A DNA stretch of 18,537 bases from Comamonadaceae bacterium (lineage in GTDB: Bacteria; Pseudomonadota; Gammaproteobacteria; Burkholderiales; Burkholderiaceae_C). Positions within the stretch are counted from its first letter, which is position 1; every line of letters begins with the position of its first letter. The notes under the pieces are model-generated. The model was given only the letters and a program-made list of their open reading frames with translations, was not told the origin of the DNA and made no database searches. Where the stretch lies: the NCBI GenBank assembly GCA_947374705.1, contig CANCDA010000026.1, forward strand, positions 1-18,537. Direction: 5' to 3'. Below are positions 6,180-13,974 of the stretch, one piece after another. The position numbers and the translations under genes are program-made.

Positions 6180-8576
6180 TTAGTTTTTGAACAAATCCAG
6201 GATTCGTTTCTTTTCATCCGCAGCGGGAAGGGCTTGCGCCGCTTCAGGTGCAGTAGGTGCGGCTTTGTCGTCATGACCTAGGCTACTGACGCCGCCAGCC
6301 TTGGCATACTCGTCGTAAAACCACTCGCCACCGACATTGACCACACCTTCTGGCACAGCAGGCTCGCTGACGGGAACGCCTTTGAGGGCTTGTTCCATGA
6401 AGCTGATCCAGACCGGCAGGCTCAGGCCGCCGCCCGTCTCTCTATCGCCCAGTTTGCGCGGCGTGTCGTAGCCGATCCAGGTCACGGCCATCAGCGTGGG
6501 CTGGTAACCGGCAAACCAGGCGTCCATGGAGTCATTGGTGGTACCGGTCTTGCCGTACAAGTCGGGCCGCTTGAGCGTGGCTTGCGCACGGGCGGCTGTG
6601 CCCGAGCGGGTGACTTCTTGCAGCAGACTGGACATGAGGAAGGCGTTGCGTGCATCAATGGCGCGCATGGTTTCGTCCTGTACCGGGGGCTGGGTCTGCA
6701 CCAAGAGCTTGCCTTTTTGCTCTGTGACTTTAGAGATGAGCCAGGGGTTGACGCGATAACCCCCATTGGCGAACACGGAATAGGCCGTGGCCATCTGCAT
6801 GGGTGTCACAGACCCAGCACCGAGGGCCATGGTCAGGTAGGGTGGGTGCTTGTCGGCCTCGAAGCCGAAACGGGTGATCCAGTCTTGCGCGTTTTGTGCA
6901 CCCACGGCTTGCAGTACGCGAATGGAAATCATGTTTTTGGACTTGGCCAAGCCACGGCGCAGCGACATGGGGCCTTCAAAAGTGCCGTCATAGTTCTTGG
7001 GCTCCCAGGGTTGCCCGCCCGTCACACCCGCACCAAAAAACAGGGGTGCGTCATTCACGATGGTGGCGGGGGTGAACCCTTTTTCCAAAGCTGCGGAGTA
7101 GATGAAAGGCTTGAAACTGGAGCCCGGTTGTCGCCAAGCTTGGGTGACGTGGTTGAATTTATTTTTAACAAAATCAAAGCCACCCACTAAAGCTTTAACC
7201 GAGCCGTCACGCGGGTCGAGCGCCACAAATGCACCTTCGACCTCGGGGAGTTGGGTAATTTCCCAAGTGTTCTTCGGCGTTTTGGCAATGCGGATGATGG
7301 CCCCGCGGCGCAGCTTGATGTTGGGCGCAGCTTTGGCTGACAGGGCGGACTGGGCCGGGCGCAGTCCTTCGCCTGTGATGTCGATGGGTTCACCGCTTTG
7401 GCGCATCGCCACCACTTTTCTGGGGTCAGCGTCGATGACCACGGCAGACAGTAGATCGCCGTTATCCGGGTAATCTTCCAACGCGTCGTCAATCGCCTCT
7501 TCAAGCTCTGGGCCTGCCGTGGGGAGGGCTACAAATTTTTCAGGCCCCCGGTAAACCTGACGACGCTCGAAATCCATGATGCCCCGACGCAAGGCCTTGT
7601 AGGCCACGGTTTGGTCAGCTGCGCGGATGGTGGTGGTGACGTTGAGACCACGCGTGTAGGTCTCGTCGCCATACTGGGCGAACATGAGCTGGCGCACGGT
7701 CTCCGCCACGTATTCGGCGTGAATGCGGTTGGGGTTGCTACCCGTCTTCACATCAAGTTCTTGCTTTTTTGCGCTGGCGGCTTCTGCCGCAGTGATGAAC
7801 CCGTTTTCCTGCATGCGCTCAAGGATGTGCAGCTGTCGGCTTCGGGCTCGCTTGGGATTGCTGATCGGGTTGTAAGCAGAAGGAGCCTTGGGCAGGCCCG
7901 CCAGCATGGCGGCTTCTGCAATGGAGATGTCTTTGAGGGGTTTGCCAAAATAAGTCTCACAAGCCGCTGCAAAACCGTAAGCACGGTTACCCAGAAAAAT
8001 CTGGTTCATGTAGATTTCAAGAATCTGGTCTTTGCTGAGCATGTGTTCCAGCTTGAAAGTCAGCAAGATTTCGTAAATTTTGCGGGTAAACGTTTTTTCT
8101 GAAGACAAGTACACATTGCGGGCGACTTGCATGGTGATGGTGGATGCGCCTTGGCTTTTGGCTCGCCCCACATTGGCCAAGCCAGCCCGAATCACGCCCA
8201 GATAGTCCACGCCGCCATGCTGGTAGAAGCGCGCATCTTCAATGGCCAACACGGCGTTGATCATGACTTTGGGAATGTCTTGGATGGGCGTTAGGTTGCG
8301 GTGTTCTTCGCCGAACTCGCCCAGCAACTCACCCTCGACAGAAAACACCCGCAGTGGCAACTTGGGCCGATAGTCTGAGAGCGAGGAAATGTCGGGCAAG
8401 TTGGGGAAGGCCATGGCCAGCGCAATGGCAATCACGATCAACAGCGAGGCTAAACCTGCCAGCGCTAAACCGGCCATCCAGACGCCCAAGCGAAACAGCC
8501 AGTGGAATCGGCTTTGGGGGGAAGTTTGTCCCGTGCTTTCGGAGCTTGGGGTATCGGGCTTGGCGTGTTTGGACAT
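6180..8576 (-). CDS. mrcA: Penicillin-binding protein 1A, bifunctional peptidoglycan synthase
   Basis: Class A PBP that polymerises lipid II into glycan strands and cross-links the peptides on the outer face of the inner membrane. The 798-residue product has a cytoplasmic tail, one membrane helix (about 31-58) and a GT51 transglycosylase domain with catalytic E113 in AIEDARFYQHGGVD and the GASTITMQ signature (143-150). An OB-like insert of PBP1A type (about 340-450) follows, then a transpeptidase domain with SSFK (catalytic S486, K489), SKN (546-548) and KTG (676-678). The C-terminus is an alanine/proline-rich tail. The ATG at 8576 is preferred over a TTG at 8636, because a TATAAT box at 8617-8622 would start transcription between them. 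It is divergent from pilM; pilMNOPQ next to a PBP1A gene is a common proteobacterial arrangement. Confidence 0.97.
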   Translation of the reverse strand: MSKHAKPDTPSSESTGQTSPQSRFHWLFRLGVWMAGLALAGLASLLIVIAIALAMAFPNLPDISSLSDYRPKLPLRVFSVEGELLGEFGEEHRNLTPIQDIPKVMINAVLAIEDARFYQHGGVDYLGVIRAGLANVGRAKSQGASTITMQVARNVYLSSEKTFTRKIYEILLTFKLEHMLSKDQILEIYMNQIFLGNRAYGFAAACETYFGKPLKDISIAEAAMLAGLPKAPSAYNPISNPKRARSRQLHILERMQENGFITAAEAASAKKQELDVKTGSNPNRIHAEYVAETVRQLMFAQYGDETYTRGLNVTTTIRAADQTVAYKALRRGIMDFERRQVYRGPEKFVALPTAGPELEEAIDDALEDYPDNGDLLSAVVIDADPRKVVAMRQSGEPIDITGEGLRPAQSALSAKAAPNIKLRRGAIIRIAKTPKNTWEITQLPEVEGAFVALDPRDGSVKALVGGFDFVKNKFNHVTQAWRQPGSSFKPFIYSAALEKGFTPATIVNDAPLFFGAGVTGGQPWEPKNYDGTFEGPMSLRRGLAKSKNMISIRVLQAVGAQNAQDWITRFGFEADKHPPYLTMALGAGSVTPMQMATAYSVFANGGYRVNPWLISKVTEQKGKLLVQTQPPVQDETMRAIDARNAFLMSSLLQEVTRSGTAARAQATLKRPDLYGKTGTTNDSMDAWFAGYQPTLMAVTWIGYDTPRKLGDRETGGGLSLPVWISFMEQALKGVPVSEPAVPEGVVNVGGEWFYDEYAKAGGVSSLGHDDKAAPTAPEAAQALPAADEKKRILDLFKN

Positions 8577-8616
8577 AAAGACTGGGTTGGCTTCAGGTAG
8601 CTTGGCTTGTACCAAG

Positions 8617-8622
8617 ATTATA
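8617..8622 (-). promoter_or_regulatory. Candidate -10 box for mrcA
   Basis: A perfect TATAAT on the minus strand, followed by 40 bases to the mrcA ATG. The predicted transcription start is about 8610, giving a leader of roughly 34 bases. No good -35 hexamer lies 16-18 bases further upstream (that position reads GCGGCT), nor is there an extended TGN motif, so strength is uncertain. Confidence 0.4.
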
Positions 8623-8771
8623 AAAATGAGATACAAATCAGCCGCTTGGACGGCATCCGCATTTTGACAACTTAAAGACTTCCGAGGATTGGATATTTCT
8701 GAGTTGTTTCAGATACATACAAAACGTCTGCCTTTTACAACGTTAAGAGTAACTTGAAATGGAAAAAACCT

Positions 8772-8800
8772 TTGCAGAACAATGATCTTGCTGATAGCAT
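8772..8800 (+). promoter_or_regulatory. Weak candidate sigma-70 promoter for pilMNOPQ
   Basis: TTGCAG (8772-8777), a 17-base spacer and TAGCAT (8795-8800); the matches are three of six and four of six to consensus. It would give a leader of about 50 bases ahead of pilM. Weak, but the best-spaced pair I found on this strand. A TTGACA at 8664-8669 is a perfect -35 but has no acceptable -10 at 16-18 bases. Confidence 0.25.
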
Positions 8801-8845
8801 TCAAGTGAATTCTTAAGTTCTATCGGCCTGTCGTAGGTCGCTTTC

Positions 8846-8850
8846 AGGGG
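8846..8850 (+). promoter_or_regulatory. Ribosome binding site that fixes the TTG start of pilM
   Basis: AGGGG ends six bases before the TTG at 8857. Together with the family-typical N-terminus beginning directly at this codon, it supports TTG as the genuine start. Confidence 0.6.
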
Positions 8851-8856
8851 ATACGC

Positions 8857-9936
8857 TTGATCTCTTTGGGATCCTTATTTAACCGTCAACCCGAACCCCT
8901 GCTGGGTTTGGACATCAGCTCTTCCAGTGTGAAACTGGTCGAGTTGGGCCGCAATGCGGATGGCCAATACGTGCTGGAGCGGTGTGCCATCGAGCAATTA
9001 GAGAGCGGCTGGATCAGCGACGGCACGATCGTGAACTTCGACGAAGTCGCCGAAGCTGTGCGTCGCTTGGTTAAAAAAAGTGGGGCTAAAACCAAAAATG
9101 TGGCGATGGCTTTGCCGCCTTCCGCCGTCATCACTAAAAAAATTGTGCTTCCTGGCGGTTTAACAGACGCAGAGCTTGAGCTTCAGGTTGAAGCCGAGGC
9201 CAATCAGTACATCCCCTTTCCGTTGGAGGAGGTGAGTCTTGATTTTTGTGTCATTGGTCCTAGTGCGAACTCTCCGGGAGACGTTGATGTGCTCATTGCC
9301 GCGTCTCGTCGGGAGAAGGTGCAGGATATGCAAGGCCTTGCGGAAGCGGCTGGGCTCAAGCCGGTGGTGGTGGATGTGGAGTCCTACGCATCGCGGACCG
9401 CAGCATCTCGCTTGTTTGAGAGTCTGCCTGAGGGGGGAGCGGGTGCAATCGTGGCCTTGTTCGAAGTGGGGGCTTTAACCACGAGCCTGCAAGTTATTCG
9501 TGACGAAGAGGTGCTCTACGAGCGGGATCAGGCGTTTGGCGGTGCACAGCTGACGCAGTTGATCGTCAGTCAGTATGGGTTTTCGTTGGAAGAAGCGGAG
9601 GGCAAAAAACGAAGCGGTGATCTGCCCGATGACTATGAGAGCAGCGTACTGACTCCCTTTTTAGAAATCATGGTGCAAGAAATCAACCGTGCCCTTCAGT
9701 TTTTCTTCACCAGCACGCCGCACAACAAGGTGGACTACGTGATGCTGGCGGGTGGTGCAGCTGCATTGCCGGGTTTAACTGAAGCCGTGGTGCAGCAGAC
9801 CACATTTGCGTGCCGCTTGTTGAACCCCTTTGAAGGCATGGAAATGGGCAGTGGTGTTCGACTCAAGAAGATGAAGCGCGAAGAGTCCTCTTACCTGACG
9901 TCCTGTGGATTGGCCATGCGGAGGTTTTTGCAGTGA
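8857..9936 (+). CDS. pilM: Type IV pilus assembly protein PilM (actin-like ATPase)
   Basis: Cytoplasmic actin/FtsA-like ATP-binding protein that docks onto the short cytoplasmic tail of PilN and links the inner-membrane alignment complex to the pilus motor. The 359-residue product begins with the phosphate-binding LLGLDISSSSVKLVEL (residues 15-30). It continues with the family's LPGGLTDAELELQVEAEA segment and ends with the nucleotide-binding VMLAGGAAALPGL. Length is normal. The start codon is TTG with AGGGG six bases upstream; no ATG is available near the expected N-terminus. The TGA stop overlaps the GTG of pilN (GTGA), so the first two genes of the operon are translationally coupled, as expected for proteins that form a stoichiometric complex. 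Confidence 0.96.
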   Translation: MISLGSLFNRQPEPLLGLDISSSSVKLVELGRNADGQYVLERCAIEQLESGWISDGTIVNFDEVAEAVRRLVKKSGAKTKNVAMALPPSAVITKKIVLPGGLTDAELELQVEAEANQYIPFPLEEVSLDFCVIGPSANSPGDVDVLIAASRREKVQDMQGLAEAAGLKPVVVDVESYASRTAASRLFESLPEGGAGAIVALFEVGALTTSLQVIRDEEVLYERDQAFGGAQLTQLIVSQYGFSLEEAEGKKRSGDLPDDYESSVLTPFLEIMVQEINRALQFFFTSTPHNKVDYVMLAGGAAALPGLTEAVVQQTTFACRLLNPFEGMEMGSGVRLKKMKREESSYLTSCGLAMRRFLQ

Positions 9937-10559
9937 TTCTGATCAACCTATTGCCGCACCGAGAGGTTGCGCGCAAAAAACGGCAAGATGCTTTCAATGT
10001 CTCCTTGGCGGTGTCTGCCTTGCTCGGTGGATTGATTTCAGGGGTAATTTTCCTTTGGTATCAAGGGCAAATTGACAATCAGCAAAGTCAAAATCTAATG
10101 CTTGAAAATGAAATCAAGCTGTTGGATGGCCAAATCAAGGACATCGCGGGGCTTGAGTCCGAAATCGCCGCGCTGCGCGCCCGCCAACAAGCCGTTGAGA
10201 ACTTGCAAGCTGATCGCAACCTACCCGTGCACTTGTTGACCGAACTGGTCAATCAGCTCCCGGATGGCGTCTATATCAATAGCATGAAGCAGGACAACCA
10301 AGCGGTGCAAATTCAGGGCGTGGCGCAGTCGAGCGAGCGGGTTTCTGAGTTGCTTCGCAATCTTTCGTCTAATACCCCATGGTTTTCCAAGCCGGAATTG
10401 GTGGACATTGTGGCGGGCAACATCACCTTGGGTGCGCGCGATCAGCGGCGCGTGGCGAACTTCAGAGTACGGGTACAACTTGTTCGGTCAAGCGAAATGC
10501 TGAAAAGTACTCAAAGTCCAGGTGCCATTCCCGTTGCTACAGTACCCGTCAAAAAATAA
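9933..10559 (+). CDS. pilN: Type IV pilus assembly protein PilN
   Basis: Bitopic inner-membrane protein of the alignment complex. Its cytoplasmic N-terminus binds PilM and its periplasmic part forms heterodimers with PilO. The 208-residue product starts with MILINLLPHREVARKKR, carrying the conserved INLLP-x-R PilM-binding motif. One membrane helix (about 22-43) and a predicted coiled coil (about 48-95, rich in Q, E, L, A) follow, then the ferredoxin-like periplasmic domain containing LLTELVNQLPDGVYI. It uses a GTG start overlapping the pilM stop; GGAGG at 9920-9924 is an excellent ribosome binding site eight bases upstream. The pilO ATG follows after 12 bases, the only non-overlapping junction in pilMNOPQ. 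Confidence 0.96.
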   Translation: MILINLLPHREVARKKRQDAFNVSLAVSALLGGLISGVIFLWYQGQIDNQQSQNLMLENEIKLLDGQIKDIAGLESEIAALRARQQAVENLQADRNLPVHLLTELVNQLPDGVYINSMKQDNQAVQIQGVAQSSERVSELLRNLSSNTPWFSKPELVDIVAGNITLGARDQRRVANFRVRVQLVRSSEMLKSTQSPGAIPVATVPVKK

Positions 10560-10571
10560 CCCAGCAGAACC

Positions 10572-11243
10572 ATGGCCATCTCTTTTTCTGCCTCTAATTT
10601 CGCTGAACTGAAAGACCGCGTTCAGGGTCAATTCACCAATCTCGACACCAAAAATCCAGCGGCTTGGCCAATGGTGCCGCGTAATGCTCTTTTTGTTGTG
10701 TTGGCTGTTGCCGTGGTTGTTGTACTTTGGTTTTTATGGCTGAGCGGCTCGGATGAAATGCTGGAGACCGAGCGGGCCAAAGAAGTACAACTGAGGGAGA
10801 ACTACAAGACCAAATTGGTTAAAGCTGTCAATCTGGATGCCCTCACCAAACAGCGCGAACAAGTTCTGCAGTACGTGACACAGCTGGAAAAACAACTTCC
10901 CAGCAAGGCTGAAATGGATGCGCTTTTGTCAGACATTAACCAGGCGGGTCTGGGGCGTAGCTTGCAATTTGAACTGTTTCGACCTGGCCAGGTGGACGTG
11001 AAAGACTACTACGCTGAACTGCCGATCGAGGTGCGAGTCACAGGCCGATACCACGATATGGGCGCTTTTGCGGCTGACATTGCCAATCTTTCCCGCATCG
11101 TGACCTTGAATAACCTGGTTATTGGTCCCAGCAAGGATGGTGCTTTGACCTTGGACGCCACAGCCAAGACCTTTCGCTACCTGGCGGCTGACGAAATTTC
11201 AGCGCAACGCAAAGCCACCACAGGCAAAGGAGTTGCGAAATGA
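10572..11243 (+). CDS. pilO: Type IV pilus assembly protein PilO
   Basis: Bitopic inner-membrane partner of PilN; the PilN-PilO pair links PilM to PilP and transmits movement during pilus extension and retraction. The 223-residue product has a cytoplasmic N-terminal part (about 1-37), a membrane helix (about 38-58, FVVLAVAVVVVLWFLWL) and a coiled-coil stretch (about 62-115). A ferredoxin-like domain follows with the family segment LQFELFRPGQ and YYAELPIEVRVTGRYHDMG. The long N-terminal extension before the helix is typical of betaproteobacterial PilO. Its stop overlaps the pilP ATG by four bases (ATGA). Confidence 0.96.
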   Translation: MAISFSASNFAELKDRVQGQFTNLDTKNPAAWPMVPRNALFVVLAVAVVVVLWFLWLSGSDEMLETERAKEVQLRENYKTKLVKAVNLDALTKQREQVLQYVTQLEKQLPSKAEMDALLSDINQAGLGRSLQFELFRPGQVDVKDYYAELPIEVRVTGRYHDMGAFAADIANLSRIVTLNNLVIGPSKDGALTLDATAKTFRYLAADEISAQRKATTGKGVAK

Positions 11244-11782
11244 GTGGGCGACTTTTTGGGGTGATGACCCTTATTACGGCTGCACTTTTGGGGTGTGGTG
11301 CATCGAGCGAGGATGAGCTTAGGCAGTGGTTAACTGATCAGAGAAATCATACACACCCGCGCGTAGCACCCATTCCCGAGCCTAAACAGTTCAAGCCCGA
11401 GTCGTATGCCCAAGCGGCATCTGTTGAACCCTTTAGCAAAGAGAAGTTGGCGCAAGCCCTCAAACGAGATTCGGCGCAGACTTCATCCAACGTGGCTTTG
11501 ATCTCTCCCGAGTTGGCCCGGCGCAAAGAAGCGCTTGAAGGCTTCCCCTTGGATGCGGTAACGATGGTCGGGAGTCTGACGAAAGAAGGTCGGCCTGTGG
11601 CGTTGATCAAAGTGGATAACTTGCTGTACCAAGTCAAGCCCGGCAACTACCTTGGGCAAAACTACGGTCGTGTGATGAAAATCTCAGAAACTGAAATCAC
11701 GTTGCGTGAAATTGTGCAAGACGCGGTGGGCGAGTGGGTTGAACGCCCCTCGACTTTGCAATTGCAAGAGAGGTCGAAATGA
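11240..11782 (+). CDS. pilP: Type IV pilus lipoprotein PilP
   Basis: Inner-membrane lipoprotein that bridges the PilN-PilO dimer to the N0/AMIN part of the PilQ secretin. The 180-residue product has a signal peptide with lipobox LLGC (acylated C19), then the conserved EDELRQWLTDQR helix. A flexible proline-rich region around PIPEPKQFKPESYA follows, then a beta-rich domain with the family's MVGSLTKEGRPVALIKVDNLLYQVKPGNYLG-like region (cited here only by its start and end; residues about 111-140) and NYGRVMKISETEITLREIV. Length and order are normal. The start overlaps pilO and the stop overlaps pilQ, each by four bases, so PilO, PilP and PilQ are likely made in coupled amounts. Confidence 0.96.
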   Translation: MSGRLFGVMTLITAALLGCGASSEDELRQWLTDQRNHTHPRVAPIPEPKQFKPESYAQAASVEPFSKEKLAQALKRDSAQTSSNVALISPELARRKEALEGFPLDAVTMVGSLTKEGRPVALIKVDNLLYQVKPGNYLGQNYGRVMKISETEITLREIVQDAVGEWVERPSTLQLQERSK

Positions 11783-13932
11783 AAAATCCTATGGCTACTA
11801 AGGCTAAATTTATGTGTCAGCGCGCTTTTCTTGCATTGGCCTTTGCGTTGGCGAGCGTCTCGTCTTATGCGCAAATCGCCATCGAATCGGTAAGTGGCTC
11901 TCTACAGGGTGGCGTTGAGGTGGTGAAGGTGGAGCTCTCGCAAGCGCTCAGTGCACTGCCGACCAGTTTTTCAATTCAATCGCCCGCACGGATTGCCTTG
12001 GACTTTCCCGGCGTGTTCAACGCCATGGGGCGTTCAACCGTGGATATCAACCAGGGAAATCTGAAGTCGGTCAATGTGGTTCAGGCGGGCGACAGAACGC
12101 GCGTGGTGGTCAATCTGAAGCAAGCTGCAAACTTTAAAGCGCAATTGCAAGGTAAAACCTTGGTGCTGGTGTTGGACAGCGTGGTCACCAAAGGCGCAGA
12201 GTCAGTTGCAGCACCCGTGTTTGCTGAAAATAAAAATCGAGATACTTTGCCGATCAAAGACTTGGACTTTCGGCGTGGACTCAATAACGCGGGTCGTGTC
12301 GTTGTCTCCTTGCCCAACAACCAGGTCGGTGTTGACATTCGCCAAAGTGGGCAGAAGTTGATCGTTGAGTTCATGAAATCCACCTTGCCTGAAGGCTTGA
12401 AGCGGCGGCTTGATGTGGCGGATTTTGGGACGCCGATTCAGAATGTGACCACTTTCCAGGTGGGGGACCGGGTGCGCATGGTGATTGAGCCCCAAGGGAC
12501 TTGGGAGCACAGTGCCTATCAAAGTAATGAGCAGTTTGTGGTGGAAGTCAAACCCGTTCGCGTTGATGCCACTAAATTGACGCCAGGCTTGGGTTACAAC
12601 GGGCAGAAATTGTCGCTCAATTTCCAGAACATAGAAGTTCGCTCTTTGTTACAAGTGATTGCTGACTTCACCAATTTCAACATCGTGACGTCAGACTCTG
12701 TTGCGGGTGCTGTGACATTGCGTTTGCAAGACGTGCCCTGGGATCAGGCGCTGGACATCATCATGCAGGCCAAAGGGCTGGGCATGCGAAAAAATGGGAC
12801 GGTACTGTGGATTGCTCCTAAAGACGAAATTATTGCGAAAGAGAAAATAGAGCGCGAATCGGTTGTAGCCATGGAAGGTTTGGAGCCACTCACGACCCAA
12901 TCGTTCAACTTGAATTACGCCAAAGCCTTGGATGTGCAGCGGGGCCTGATGGGTGTGAGTCTTGTACCGGTTCCGGGTATCGGGCCGGGGAATGTGTCGT
13001 CGAGAATCTTGAGCCCTCGTGGCAGTGTGATTGCAGAGGTGCGGACGAATCAATTGTTCGTCACCGATATTGCAAGCAAGTTGGATCAAGTCAGGCAGTT
13101 GATTTCCAAGATTGATATCCCCGTGCGACAAGTCATGATCGAGGCGCGAATCGTTGAGGCATCGGATACTTTTGGCAAGTCTTTGGGTGTCAAGCTGGGA
13201 GGCGCAGACTTGCGTGCCCAAAATGGGGGAGATGGGGGTTATCAAATCGCTGGTGAAAATCGGGTTGCCTTTGGTACGAGTTACGCCAATGCGGTTGCAG
13301 CGAGTGGTGCCACCGGAACAGTTGACATGGGTAGCAACTTTGTGAACTTACCCGCTGTCGGGCAAGGGGGATACAACCCGGCAAGCTTTGCCTTGTCCAT
13401 CTTCAGTTCAGCCGCCAACCGGTTTTTAAATCTCGAAATTTCAGCGCTTGAAGCCGACGGAAAAGGCAAGGTGGTTTCCAGCCCGCGCGTGGTGACTGCC
13501 GACAAGGTCAAAGCCATTATTGAGCAAGGTACAGAGTTGCCTTATCAGGTGGCATCGGCCAGTGGAGCGACCTCCATCGCTTTTCGGAAGGCTAACCTGA
13601 AGTTGGAAGTCACGCCTCAAATAACCCCTGAAGGTAGTGTCATTTTGGAGCTGGACATTAATAAAGATACGGTGGGTCAATCGACGACGGCAGGTTTTGC
13701 GATTAACACCAAACACGTCAAGACCGAGGTATTGGTCGAGAATGGCGGCACGGTTGTGATTGGTGGCATTTTTGAACTCACAGAGGTGACCAGTCAAACC
13801 AAAGTGCCTTTCTTTGGGGATTTGCCGGTGTTGGGCAATCTTTTCCGCAGCTCCGCCAAAACTTCAAACAAGCAAGAGATGCTGATATTTATTACCCCAA
13901 AGATGATCGCAGATCGTGTTGCGGCTCAATAG
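11779..13932 (+). CDS. pilQ: Type IV pilus secretin PilQ
   Basis: Outer-membrane secretin through which the pilus leaves the cell. The 717-residue precursor has a Sec signal peptide with likely cleavage after SYA (residue 31). Two AMIN peptidoglycan-binding domains follow (about 38-135 and 160-258). The secretin short N-terminal domain (about 278-350, NFQNIEVRSLLQVIADF) and an N1-like domain (about 372-450, ending ISKIDIPVRQVMIEARIVE) come next. The secretin core (about 450-710) has VVSSPRVVTADK, VPFFGDLPVLGNLF and the final EMLIFITPKMI. It lacks the long basic octapeptide-repeat region of neisserial PilQ. GAGAGG just upstream of the ATG and the four-base overlap with pilP support the start. 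An unrelated-looking lipoprotein gene follows after 42 bases, where aroK would usually come next. Confidence 0.97.
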   Translation: MKNPMATKAKFMCQRAFLALAFALASVSSYAQIAIESVSGSLQGGVEVVKVELSQALSALPTSFSIQSPARIALDFPGVFNAMGRSTVDINQGNLKSVNVVQAGDRTRVVVNLKQAANFKAQLQGKTLVLVLDSVVTKGAESVAAPVFAENKNRDTLPIKDLDFRRGLNNAGRVVVSLPNNQVGVDIRQSGQKLIVEFMKSTLPEGLKRRLDVADFGTPIQNVTTFQVGDRVRMVIEPQGTWEHSAYQSNEQFVVEVKPVRVDATKLTPGLGYNGQKLSLNFQNIEVRSLLQVIADFTNFNIVTSDSVAGAVTLRLQDVPWDQALDIIMQAKGLGMRKNGTVLWIAPKDEIIAKEKIERESVVAMEGLEPLTTQSFNLNYAKALDVQRGLMGVSLVPVPGIGPGNVSSRILSPRGSVIAEVRTNQLFVTDIASKLDQVRQLISKIDIPVRQVMIEARIVEASDTFGKSLGVKLGGADLRAQNGGDGGYQIAGENRVAFGTSYANAVAASGATGTVDMGSNFVNLPAVGQGGYNPASFALSIFSSAANRFLNLEISALEADGKGKVVSSPRVVTADKVKAIIEQGTELPYQVASASGATSIAFRKANLKLEVTPQITPEGSVILELDINKDTVGQSTTAGFAINTKHVKTEVLVENGGTVVIGGIFELTEVTSQTKVPFFGDLPVLGNLFRSSAKTSNKQEMLIFITPKMIADRVAAQ

Positions 13933-13960
13933 AATCACGGTTGCTTGAAAATTTCAGACT

Positions 13961-13965
13961 GGAAG
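13961..13965 (+). promoter_or_regulatory. Ribosome binding site of the Ig-like lipoprotein gene
   Basis: GGAAG, nine bases before the ATG at 13975. The 42-base gap after pilQ has no terminator-like hairpin and no clear promoter, so the gene is probably transcribed with pilMNOPQ. Confidence 0.5.
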
Positions 13966-13974
13966 AAACAATAA

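Larger units (their letters stand above)
8577..8856. other. Divergent intergenic region between mrcA and pilM (280 bases)
   Basis: This is the longest gene-free stretch. It is more AT-rich than its surroundings and must hold promoters for both directions: mrcA leftward and the pilMNOPQ operon rightward. Candidate boxes are listed separately. I see no RNA gene, no convincing open frame, no long inverted repeat and no -24/-12 sigma-54 pair (GG...GC) at a sensible place. Short partial palindromes around 8799-8820 (for example ATTC....GAAT) are too small to interpret. Confidence 0.7.

Noticed and set aside
8577..8636. Upstream TTG start of mrcA adding 20 residues
   Set aside because: A TATAAT box (8617-8622) would start transcription downstream of this TTG, and the extra residues form an unlikely second hydrophobic stretch; the ATG at 8576 fits PBP1A better.
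8664..8697. Perfect TTGACA as a pilM promoter -35
   Set aside because: The nearest -10-like sequence (GATATT, 8692-8697) is 22 bases away, too far for a normal sigma-70 promoter.
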